Shown in pieces: positions 1 to 6,974 of a stretch of DNA of 64,000 bases (its first letter is position 1; the number at the start of each line of letters is the position of its first letter). The notes below the pieces were generated by a model that saw only the letters and a program-made list of their open reading frames with translations, made no database searches and was not told where the DNA came from. Both the position numbers and the translations under genes were made by a program. Source of the stretch: Chryseobacterium aahli (GTDB taxonomy: Bacteria; Bacteroidota; Bacteroidia; Flavobacteriales; Weeksellaceae); contig NZ_JALDNB010000003.1 in NCBI RefSeq assembly GCF_022699665.1, positions 1 through 64,000 on the forward strand. The letters run 5' to 3'.

Positions 1-39
1 CAAAGGTGCCGCCGAGTCTGTTATAACTAAATTAAATAT

Positions 40-1065
40 TTATAAATTCATAAACAACTTCGGATTAACCGGAGTATTGTTCTTGTGCACTTCATAATGC
101 AAATGCGGACCCGTCGAACGTCCTGAGTTTCCAGATTTTGCAATCACTTGTCCTACTTTTACTTTGTCATTTGCTTTAGCAACTAACTGTGATAAGTGTC
201 CGTATAATGTTGCCAGACCATTTCCGTGGGAAACAATCACACAGTTTCCGTAACCTCCCTTTTGTCCTGAAAAAATAACTGTTCCGGCAGCGGTTGCAAT
301 TACATCAGACCCAAACGGCACAGCAATGTCTAACCCTTTATGAAACTGCATTTGGTCAGCTTCTGCAGGTGGATTATTTTTCTCAGGTACTTTTGATGGA
401 GTTGTAGCAACAGTTTTCGTAGAAGAAGTTATAGGTGCGGCAGCAACAGCCTCTGTTTTCGCTTTTGGCGTTACCCAAACTTTTACCTCACGTTTATTTC
501 CGTAGCTGTCCGTTACTTCTAAGATTTTTTCGTAAGGTTCAGCTTTGACTTCAGGTTTTGGAGCTGCTACAGCAACAACTACTGGCTTTGCTTCTGCGGT
601 TGGTTTTACAGATGCATATACTGTTTTGAATGGAATCGGGTTTTTTCTGATCCCAAAATTAGATGAAATATAACCCTCACTAGGCATTCCCAAAGGAACC
701 TGCATTAATTTTTTCTGCAAATCCATCAGATATTTGCTGTATCTGTTTGATTGTTTTGCCAGATAAATAGAGTTCGAGATACTGTCGCTATCAAGAACCA
801 TGAGTTTTTCGTTCTTGATGTCTTTAGATTTTAAAAATGAGTTCAGTTGTCCTACCGTTTGATCTACTAAATTAAGATCTGTCTTCATTTTCAGGTAATC
901 TACACTGTCTTTTTCGGTGTTTATTTTTACCAGATTGACTTCGTAATTTTTATCATCTTTTTTCGAAAATAAGCTGGCGATAAAAATACTTTGTGCAAAA
1001 ACTATCAGTAAAAGTCCTCCAATCAGAATGTTTACCTTCTTTTTGCTTCTTAAAAATTTCTTCAT
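40..1065 (-). CDS. M23 family peptidoglycan endopeptidase, membrane-anchored
   Basis: A 341-residue protein likely to cut peptide cross-links in peptidoglycan from the periplasmic side. Residues about 11-33 form one hydrophobic membrane anchor after a Lys/Arg-rich start. A long linker rich in Ala, Pro, Lys and Val covers about 150-235. The C-terminal LytM domain (about 242-341) has HKGLD at 242-246, GHL near 289 and PHLHYEV near 320, which are the zinc and catalytic signatures of M23 enzymes, so it is probably active. A -7 element lies upstream on the minus strand at 1104-1111. The gene is divergent from gpsA. The family is clear; the exact role (cell division or elongation) is not visible. 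Confidence 0.9.
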   Translation of the reverse strand: MKKFLRSKKKVNILIGGLLLIVFAQSIFIASLFSKKDDKNYEVNLVKINTEKDSVDYLKMKTDLNLVDQTVGQLNSFLKSKDIKNEKLMVLDSDSISNSIYLAKQSNRYSKYLMDLQKKLMQVPLGMPSEGYISSNFGIRKNPIPFKTVYASVKPTAEAKPVVVAVAAPKPEVKAEPYEKILEVTDSYGNKREVKVWVTPKAKTEAVAAAPITSSTKTVATTPSKVPEKNNPPAEADQMQFHKGLDIAVPFGSDVIATAAGTVIFSGQKGGYGNCVIVSHGNGLATLYGHLSQLVAKANDKVKVGQVIAKSGNSGRSTGPHLHYEVHKNNTPVNPKLFMNL

Positions 1066-1103
1066 TTTCTCTTTCTTAGAATTTAAAAACCGTTTTAAGG
1101 GTG

Positions 1104-1111
1104 CAAATTTA
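1104..1111 (-). promoter_or_regulatory. -7 promoter element for the M23 peptidase gene
   Basis: CAAATTTA on the + strand reads TAAATTTG on the minus strand, an exact match to the Bacteroidota -7 consensus TAnnTTTG. It lies about 40 bases before the ATG at 1065. I see no TTG at the expected -33 distance, so this is only half a promoter by sequence. Confidence 0.45.
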
Positions 1112-1243
1112 ATTAAAAATAATATTTGAGCGATATCTTTAATTTAAATTTATGATAATCTATACTTAACGGATTTTTAGATATTTAATTGTATAGCAAT
1201 GTTAAATTTTTCAAAAAATGAGGTTTATCAGATTTATAAAGTC

Positions 1244-1271
1244 TTGTTATTTCTTTGTTTTAATATATTTG
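1244..1271 (+). promoter_or_regulatory. Promoter of gpsA
   Basis: TTG at 1244-1246, then 17 bases, then TATATTTG at 1264-1271. This matches the Bacteroidota consensus TTG-N17-23-TAnnTTTG exactly. Transcription should start near 1278, just before the ATG at 1289. It lies inside the longest possible reading frame, which argues that the upstream ATG at 1199 is not used. Confidence 0.7.
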
Positions 1272-1288
1272 CAGTTCACACTTTAATT

Positions 1289-2329
1289 ATGGCGAAAAAG
1301 AAAACAATTTCAGAATCAGCAAACTCAAAAAAGCCTAAAAAAGACATTTCCGTAGGAGTTGTCGGCAGCGGAAGTTTTGCTACGGCGATTGTGAAAATGC
1401 TTGTTGAAAACTGTAAAACAGTACATTGGTGCGTGAGAAGTGAATTTGTAAAAGGTGCAATCGAGCTTCGTGGTCACAACCCGACGTATCTTACGGCAGT
1501 TAATTTTAATCTTAAAAATTTAAAGCTTACAACCGATATAAATGAGTTGGTTACAGCTTGCGATGTGGTGGTTTTGGCAACTCCTTCCATTTATCTGTCA
1601 GACACGATGGATAAAATGACCTGTGAGTACAAAGATAAAATCTTTGTTTCCGCTATTAAAGGGATAATTCCTAAAGTGAATGATGTCGTAGCGCACTATT
1701 TAAAGGAAGAATTCCAAATCGGTTTCAGAAATCAGGCGGTAATTGCCGGGCCTTGTCACGCAGAAGAAGTTGCGATGGAAAGATTGTCTTATCTTACAGT
1801 TGCTACCGTTGAAGATGAAACTTCTGATAAATTGGTTGGAATTTTCAATTCAGATTTTATCAAAGTCAATTCCAGCAAAGATATTTTAGGAAATGAGTAC
1901 AGTGCCATTCTTAAAAATATTTTTGCAATCGGAGCGGGTATTGCAAGCGGTTTAGGTTACGGAGATAACTTTACGGCAGTTTTCGTGTCCAATGCGATTC
2001 GTGAGATGGAAACCTTCCTCGAAGCGATTTACGAAGCGCCTAGAGATGTTAACGAGAGTGCTTATTTGGGAGATTTACTCGTAACTGCTTATTCATTATT
2101 TTCAAGAAATAGAAACTTAGGAAACTTAATTGGGAAAGGATATACCGTAAAATCGGCCATTCAATCGATGAACATGGTTGCAGAGGGATATTATGCTGCA
2201 GACTCAATTTATAAAACGGCAAGACAGAAAAATCTTGAACTTCCCATCATTGATACTATTTATGCGATTTTGTATGAGGGTAAAAACGCAGAGAAACAGT
2301 TCAAAAAACTGACTGCAAAATTGAATTAG
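1289..2329 (+). CDS. gpsA: NAD(P)H-dependent glycerol-3-phosphate dehydrogenase
   Basis: Reduces dihydroxyacetone phosphate to sn-glycerol 3-phosphate for phospholipid synthesis in the cytoplasm. With the start at 1289 (MAKKK...) it is 346 residues, a normal length. A Lys-rich leader precedes the Rossmann motif VGVVGSGSFATA. The AIKGI, GPCHAEEV and GAGIASGLGYGDN segments are those of the GpsA family. The frame stays open back to an ATG at 1199, but a promoter match at 1244-1271 lies inside that extension and the extra 30 residues look like non-coding AT-rich DNA, so 1289 is preferred. A hairpin terminator follows at 2358-2386. The gene appears monocistronic. Confidence 0.93.
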   Translation: MAKKKTISESANSKKPKKDISVGVVGSGSFATAIVKMLVENCKTVHWCVRSEFVKGAIELRGHNPTYLTAVNFNLKNLKLTTDINELVTACDVVVLATPSIYLSDTMDKMTCEYKDKIFVSAIKGIIPKVNDVVAHYLKEEFQIGFRNQAVIAGPCHAEEVAMERLSYLTVATVEDETSDKLVGIFNSDFIKVNSSKDILGNEYSAILKNIFAIGAGIASGLGYGDNFTAVFVSNAIREMETFLEAIYEAPRDVNESAYLGDLLVTAYSLFSRNRNLGNLIGKGYTVKSAIQSMNMVAEGYYAADSIYKTARQKNLELPIIDTIYAILYEGKNAEKQFKKLTAKLN

Positions 2330-2357
2330 AATATTTTAAACTAAATCAAAAATAGAA

Positions 2358-2386
2358 CATCAGCATTTGTTTGCTGGTGTTTTTTT
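2358..2386 (+). terminator. Rho-independent terminator after gpsA
   Basis: CATCAGCA at 2358-2365 pairs with TGCTGGTG at 2372-2379 (one G-U pair) across a six-base loop, followed by a run of T to 2386. Confidence 0.8.
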
Positions 2387-2440
2387 ATGGAAGCTTTTGA
2401 CAGTAAGTCGAATAGCAATTTTATATTTTTATGGCAGCTA

Positions 2441-2512
2441 TTTCCGCCTTCCACTCCCGCTTTTTCGCCTCCGCTTTGCTTCGGCAAAAAGAGCTCCGTT
2501 CAAGTCGGGCTG
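2441..2512. repeat. Dispersed GAGCTC hairpin repeat, copy 1
   Basis: One of three related intergenic blocks (others at about 6838-6925 and 18585-18655). They share the order: a 'CACT..CGCTTTTT' arm, a variable loop, 'AAAAAGAGCTC', then a tail resembling CCGTTCAATCGGGGC. The two T- and A-rich arms can pair. It contains no gene. It is probably a genus-typical dispersed repeat, but whether it is mobile or transcribed is not visible. Confidence 0.6.
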
Positions 2513-2587
2513 TTGCAATTCGATGTTTTAATAGTCAATGAAAAGTAAAGAGAGACAAGTATAAAGTATGAAACAACAGTAGAATGA

Positions 2588-2668
2588 TACAAACATTCCG
2601 CTCCTACGGAGCTCCCAATTCCTCCGTGATATTGATTTCTACAAACATTTTGCACCTATTGAGCAAAA
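2588..2668. repeat. Pair of short repeats upstream of mqo
   Basis: Two related units of about 29 bases, at 2588-2616 and 2640-2668. Both begin TACAAACATT and then carry a small palindrome (GCTCCTACGGAGC in the first, GCACCTATTGAGC in the second). The rest of the 2387-2836 gap holds copy 1 of the hairpin repeat and AT-rich DNA. I see no gene in this gap. Confidence 0.45.
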
Positions 2669-2836
2669 GTTTTCGTGATTTCAATTTTTAGAATATCAAT
2701 TAAAAAATCTGCAAAATCCGTTCAATCTGCGAGAGAATAAAATCCCAAATTCTAAATCAAAATTTACCATGTTAAAAATCATTAAACACGCATTTAATAA
2801 AAAACTTTTCCCGAAATTCGTAGTAAATTTAATGGA

Positions 2837-4342
2837 ATGCCGAATACAATTTTAAGCAGAACGCCAAAACAAAAATACGACGTTGTTCTAATCGGAGGCG
2901 GAATTATGAGTGCCACTTTAGCAACTTTACTTCACGAATTTGATCCTAATCTTGAAATAGCAATTTTTGAAAGACTTGGAAGATTTGCCAAAGAAAGTAC
3001 TGCGGCTTGGAACAATGCAGGAACAGGACATTCAGCTTTCTGCGAATTGAATTATACACCGGAAAATGAAGACGGAACAATCGATATTTCAAAAGCAGAA
3101 AAAATTGCCGAACAATTTGAAATTTCAAAACAGTTTTGGTCTTATCTTATTGACAAAAAATATATTTCGACTCCTTCAGATTTTATCAATTCTTGCGCAC
3201 ACATGAGTTTGGTATTTGGCGAAAAAGATGCCGAATATCTTAAAAAACGCCACGATGCGATGAAAGATTCTCCATTGTTTTCAGCAATGGAATTTTCAAC
3301 TGATCATGACCAACTAAGGGAATGGATTCCTTTGGTGATGAGCAAAAGGAATGAATCAGAAGTGCTGGCCGCTACAAAAATGGATTTGGGAACCGACGTT
3401 AATTTCGGAAGCTTAACCCGAAAAATGGGAAGACATTTATTGGAAGATTCAAATGTGGAAGTTTTCTTGTATCATGAAGTAAAAGACATTGACCCAAGAG
3501 ATGATGGAAAGTGGGAAATGAAGGTCAAAGACAGAATTCACAGTCATAAGCAGGAAGTTGTTGCAGACTTTGTTTTCATCGGAGCCGGAGGCTACGCTTT
3601 GCCATTATTGGAAAGTTCAGACATTAAAGAAAGTGAAGGTTATGGTGGTTTTCCGGTTTCCGGAGAATGGCTGGTGACACACAATCCTGAGCTGGTAGAA
3701 AAACATCAGGCAAAAGTGTATACTCAGGCTACAGTTGATGCACCACCAATGTCGGTTCCGCATTTGGATTTAAGAATTATTGATGGTAAAAAGGCATTAT
3801 TATTTGGTCCTTTTGCAGGTTTTTCAACTAAATTTTTAAAAGAAGGAAATTATCTCGATTTGCCTGCAAGTGTGAATACAAAGAATATCAAGTCACTTTT
3901 CGGGGCTTGGTGGCACAATATTCCGCTGACAAAATATCTGGTACAACAAGTAGCGATGACCAAAGCTCAGAGAATTCAGCATTTGCGAGAGTTTGTAAAA
4001 GATGCCAAAGAAGAAGACTGGGAACTGAAAGTTGCCGGACAACGGGTACAGGTCATCAAAAGAGACGGTAAACAAGGCGGAAAGCTTGAATTCGGAACTG
4101 AAGTCGTAGTCAATCAGGCAGGGACGATTGCCTCTCTGCTAGGTGCCTCTCCCGGTGCTTCCACAGCAGTTTTTGCAATGGTTAATATTCTTGAAAAATG
4201 TTTTCCTGAAAAATTGAATGGTGAGTGGAGAGAAAAATTATTGGAAATGATTCCGTCTTATGGACAGAAATTAGCCAACAATCCTGAACTTACAGAGAAA
4301 GTGAGAGCTTACAGCAAAGAAAAATTAGAACTCAAACATTAA
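2837..4342 (+). CDS. mqo: Malate:quinone oxidoreductase
   Basis: FAD-dependent, membrane-associated enzyme that oxidises L-malate to oxaloacetate and passes the electrons to quinone. It serves the citric acid cycle and the respiratory chain. The 501-residue length is normal for the family. The N-terminal FAD-binding motif is VVLIGGGIMSATLATLL (about residues 16-32), followed by the typical STAAWNNAGTGHSA segment, and the C-terminal part has GASPGAS near 435. No transmembrane helix is seen, as expected for a peripheral protein. It follows a 500-base gap filled with dispersed repeats; no clear promoter match was found there. Confidence 0.95.
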   Translation: MPNTILSRTPKQKYDVVLIGGGIMSATLATLLHEFDPNLEIAIFERLGRFAKESTAAWNNAGTGHSAFCELNYTPENEDGTIDISKAEKIAEQFEISKQFWSYLIDKKYISTPSDFINSCAHMSLVFGEKDAEYLKKRHDAMKDSPLFSAMEFSTDHDQLREWIPLVMSKRNESEVLAATKMDLGTDVNFGSLTRKMGRHLLEDSNVEVFLYHEVKDIDPRDDGKWEMKVKDRIHSHKQEVVADFVFIGAGGYALPLLESSDIKESEGYGGFPVSGEWLVTHNPELVEKHQAKVYTQATVDAPPMSVPHLDLRIIDGKKALLFGPFAGFSTKFLKEGNYLDLPASVNTKNIKSLFGAWWHNIPLTKYLVQQVAMTKAQRIQHLREFVKDAKEEDWELKVAGQRVQVIKRDGKQGGKLEFGTEVVVNQAGTIASLLGASPGASTAVFAMVNILEKCFPEKLNGEWREKLLEMIPSYGQKLANNPELTEKVRAYSKEKLELKH

Positions 4343-4350
4343 ATATAAAT

Positions 4351-4420
4351 AATGGGTAATGAGTAATGTGAATTTGACCGAATTTAGATATTACCCATTA
4401 CCGATTATGCATTACCCATA
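4351..4420. repeat. Inverted and direct repeats of ATTACCCAT between mqo and next gene
   Basis: AATGGGTAATGAGTAATG at 4351-4368 is answered by ATTACCCATTACC at 4390-4402 and ATTACCCAT at 4411-4419. The left arm can pair with either right arm, so the gap can fold two ways. It may end the mqo transcript or affect the next gene. There is no T-run, so it is not a standard terminator. Confidence 0.4.
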
Positions 4421-4424
4421 ACCC

Positions 4425-4820
4425 ATGGAAGAAGTCATTGTAAAACCCATTATCGCAAAAGAATTGCTGGAATCTCTTCAGACAAAGGTTGATGAAGAGA
4501 AGCAGGTGATTGTGCATTGTTGTTTTCCGGCGTCACCGTTTTTGGGAAATCTTATCAGAATATGGAATACGACTTACTTGGTAGACAATTCTTCCAGCCA
4601 CAAAAGTAAGTTGATTCACGCAGAGAATATTACGATTTATCCTAATTGGACAGCAGTTCCTTTTATGAGAGATTTTTGGTTTACATTGGTGTTTTCTGGA
4701 CTTCCGAAAGACTGTACAAGTTTTGATTTTAAAGAGATCATTCCTGAAGAAGGTGGTTTTTTTGTGAAATCAATTAAAAGAAATTCGTCAGATATTTATA
4801 GAATTAAAATTTCAGAATAA
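4425..4820 (+). CDS. Conserved-looking hypothetical protein
   Basis: A 131-residue soluble protein that I do not recognise. It has no signal peptide or membrane segment. The segment VIVHCCFPASPFLGNLIRIW followed by TTYLVDN and ITIYPNWTAVP looks like a compact alpha/beta fold. The gene stands four bases before the DUF1684 gene, and the acetyltransferase gene at 5456 follows closely, so the three are probably co-transcribed. Codon use resembles the neighbours, so it is probably real and native. Function unknown. Confidence 0.65.
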   Translation: MEEVIVKPIIAKELLESLQTKVDEEKQVIVHCCFPASPFLGNLIRIWNTTYLVDNSSSHKSKLIHAENITIYPNWTAVPFMRDFWFTLVFSGLPKDCTSFDFKEIIPEEGGFFVKSIKRNSSDIYRIKISE

Positions 4821-4824
4821 TTCT

Positions 4825-5451
4825 ATGAAAAAATATATCCTATTTCTGTTTTTTATACTTCCGGTATTTGCATTTTCCCAAATCAATAAACGGCAATCGA
4901 AAGAAATTAAAGAAATCAAGAAATTTCAGCAAGATTTAGATAAAGAATATTTAGATCCAAAAGAAACACCTCTTAGAGATGATAATTTTGCGAAATTTAA
5001 ACAGCATCCTTTCTTTCCGATTGATTTAAAATACAGAGTTACTGCAAGATTTATTAAAACTGAAAATCCTCAACCTTTTGATTTGCCAACATCATCAGGA
5101 AAATCAAAATCGTATCAGGAGTTTGGGAAAGCTACCTTTGAATTACATGGAAAATCTTATACCTTAACCATTTACCAAAGTTTAGATTTAATGAAAATGG
5201 AAAAATATAAAGATCATCTTTTTCTTCCTTTTCATGATGAAACCAACAATAAAGAAACTTATGGTGGGGGAAAATATATGGATCTGAAAATTCCAAGCGA
5301 CAATACAATTGTTTTAGATTTTAATCAATCTTATCAGCCCTTCTGCGCTTACAATGCGTATGATTACAATTGCCCGATCGTTCCTGAAGAAAATAAATTG
5401 GCAGTAGAAATACGAGCAGGAGTGATGTACGAAGATATTTATCATCATTAA
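4825..5451 (+). CDS. DUF1684 family secreted protein
   Basis: A 208-residue protein with a clear signal peptide (about residues 1-19, ending FAFSQ), so it is exported to the periplasm or outer surface. The body matches DUF1684. Family hallmarks are FELHGKSYTLTIYQS in the middle, the FLPFHDETNNKETYGGGKYMDL segment, and the C-terminal run FCAYNAYDYNCPIVPEENKL with its conserved Tyr/Cys/Pro pattern and following VEIRAGV. The biochemical role of DUF1684 is not known to me. It sits between the 131-residue hypothetical and the GNAT gene with gaps of four bases each, suggesting one operon. Confidence 0.85.
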   Translation: MKKYILFLFFILPVFAFSQINKRQSKEIKEIKKFQQDLDKEYLDPKETPLRDDNFAKFKQHPFFPIDLKYRVTARFIKTENPQPFDLPTSSGKSKSYQEFGKATFELHGKSYTLTIYQSLDLMKMEKYKDHLFLPFHDETNNKETYGGGKYMDLKIPSDNTIVLDFNQSYQPFCAYNAYDYNCPIVPEENKLAVEIRAGVMYEDIYHH

Positions 5452-5455
5452 AAAT

Positions 5456-5938
5456 ATGACTGAATTAAAATTTTATCAACCTGAAGACCTTCCTGAACTT
5501 GATTATGTTCTGGATGATATCCAGTCGCAGTATACCTCAACTGCAAAGCAATCTTTAGAAAGAATAGAAGAGAGAAATCACAAAGGAGATTTTTTCGCTT
5601 ACCCAATTACCGTTTTCTATGATAAAAAGATTGCCGGATTTTTTGTGCTTGATTTTGGAGACGATAAATTTGATCTTACAGAAAATGCGGATTCGGTTTT
5701 GCTTCGATCATTATCTGTAAACCCAAATTTTCAGGGAAAGGGAATTGGAAAATCAGCAATGATTGAAGTCGATTATTTCATAAAAGAGCATTTTGCAGAT
5801 TGCAATGAGATTGTTTTAGCTGTAAACGAAAAAAATACCTCAGCTTTTCAATTGTATGTCAAAAGCGGGTATGAATTTGAAGGTAAAACGAGAGAAGGCA
5901 GAAGCGGACCTCAGTTCTTATTGTTTAAAAAACTCTAG
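5456..5938 (+). CDS. GNAT family N-acetyltransferase
   Basis: A 160-residue cytoplasmic acetyl-CoA dependent transferase of unknown substrate. The acetyl-CoA binding motif A is seen as SLSVNPNFQGKGIGKSAM (about residues 86-103, with the Q-x-x-G-x-G/A loop as QGKGIG). The later NEKNTSAFQLYVKSGYEFEGK is the usual motif B, where a residue after the Asn-Tyr/Phe pair contacts CoA. It is the last gene of the apparent three-gene operon beginning at 4425. Confidence 0.85.
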   Translation: MTELKFYQPEDLPELDYVLDDIQSQYTSTAKQSLERIEERNHKGDFFAYPITVFYDKKIAGFFVLDFGDDKFDLTENADSVLLRSLSVNPNFQGKGIGKSAMIEVDYFIKEHFADCNEIVLAVNEKNTSAFQLYVKSGYEFEGKTREGRSGPQFLLFKKL

Positions 5939-6012
5939 GATAATTTAGAAAACAAATTTCTAGTTTGGCGTGATACTTTCAATTGTGTTTAGACACTATT
6001 TGAATATTTATT

Positions 6013-6822
6013 ATGGAAGTATCATTAAAAAATCAGGTTGCTATCATCACAGGTGCATCAAGCGGTATAGGAACGGGAATCGCAAAATCTATCGCCGAAG
6101 CCGGAGCAACCGTTATCATCAATCATTCTTCAGAAAAATCTCACGATAGCGCTCAGGAAGTCTTAAAGGAAATCACCGATGCCGGCGGAAACGGAATCAC
6201 CTATCAGTGTGATGTTTCCAAGGAAGACGAGGTCATTAGAATGTTTAAAGATGTTATTGCACAATTTGGAACGGTCGATATTCTGGTCAATAATGCCGGA
6301 ATTCAGAAAGATGCAAAGTTCACCGAAATGACATTGGATGATTGGAATGCAGTAATGGGTGTCAATCTCACGGGGCAATTTCTTTGCTCAAGAGAAGCCA
6401 TTAAAGAATTTCTACGTCGCGGCATTGATACTACCCGTTCTGTGGCTTGTGGGAAAATTATTCATATCAGTTCGGTACACGAAATTATCCCTTGGGCAGG
6501 TCACGCAAACTATGCCGCAAGTAAAGGAGCAATCAAAATGCTGATGCAGACGTTGGCGCAGGAATACGGTGCAGATAAAATCCGGGTGAATTCTATTGGT
6601 CCGGGAGCCATTCAAACGCCAATCAATAAAGATGCGTGGGAAACAAAAGATGCTTTGAATTCTTTACTGGATCTCATTCCTTATAACAGAATTGGTCAAC
6701 CGAAAGATATTGGCAATTTGGCGGCATTTTTAGCGAGTGACCTTGCCGATTATATTTCCGGAGCAAGTATTTTTGTGGATGGAGGAATGACCAGCCTGGA
6801 GAGTTTCTCTTCGGGAGGATAG
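6013..6822 (+). CDS. Short-chain dehydrogenase, glucose 1-dehydrogenase-like
   Basis: A 269-residue classical SDR, probably oxidising a free sugar such as glucose to its lactone with NAD(P)+. The cofactor motif TGASSGIGTGIA lies near the N-terminus, NNAG follows, and the catalytic set is the Ser in HISSVHEI with YAASK (Y-x-x-x-K). The C-terminal YISGASIFVDGGM is typical of glucose 1-dehydrogenases. It precedes the glucosidase gene by about 150 bases that hold repeat copy 2. If both are expressed together, one could release glucose and the other oxidise it; that link is inference. Substrate is not certain. Confidence 0.82.
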   Translation: MEVSLKNQVAIITGASSGIGTGIAKSIAEAGATVIINHSSEKSHDSAQEVLKEITDAGGNGITYQCDVSKEDEVIRMFKDVIAQFGTVDILVNNAGIQKDAKFTEMTLDDWNAVMGVNLTGQFLCSREAIKEFLRRGIDTTRSVACGKIIHISSVHEIIPWAGHANYAASKGAIKMLMQTLAQEYGADKIRVNSIGPGAIQTPINKDAWETKDALNSLLDLIPYNRIGQPKDIGNLAAFLASDLADYISGASIFVDGGMTSLESFSSGG

Positions 6823-6837
6823 TTCTTCGGGCGCACA

Positions 6838-6925
6838 ATTCCGGCTTTCACTACTTGCTTTTTTGTGCCTTTTCATTTGCCCTTTCGTACAAAAAGAGCT
6901 CATACATGCCGTTCAATCCGGGGCG
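6838..6925. repeat. Dispersed GAGCTC hairpin repeat, copy 2
   Basis: Same layout as the blocks at 2441 and 18585: CACTACTTGCTTTTTTG on the left, a loop, ACAAAAAGAGCTC on the right, then ATGCCGTTCAATCCGGGGC. The arms can pair. It fills the gap between the dehydrogenase and the glucosidase. Confidence 0.6.
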
Positions 6926-6974
6926 CAGTCGTTCGTAGTATAATTTTAGTTTTTTATTTCAAAATCAGTCAATA

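Noticed and set aside
1199..1288. N-terminal extension of GpsA
   Set aside because: A consensus promoter lies inside it, and the extra residues do not belong to the family.
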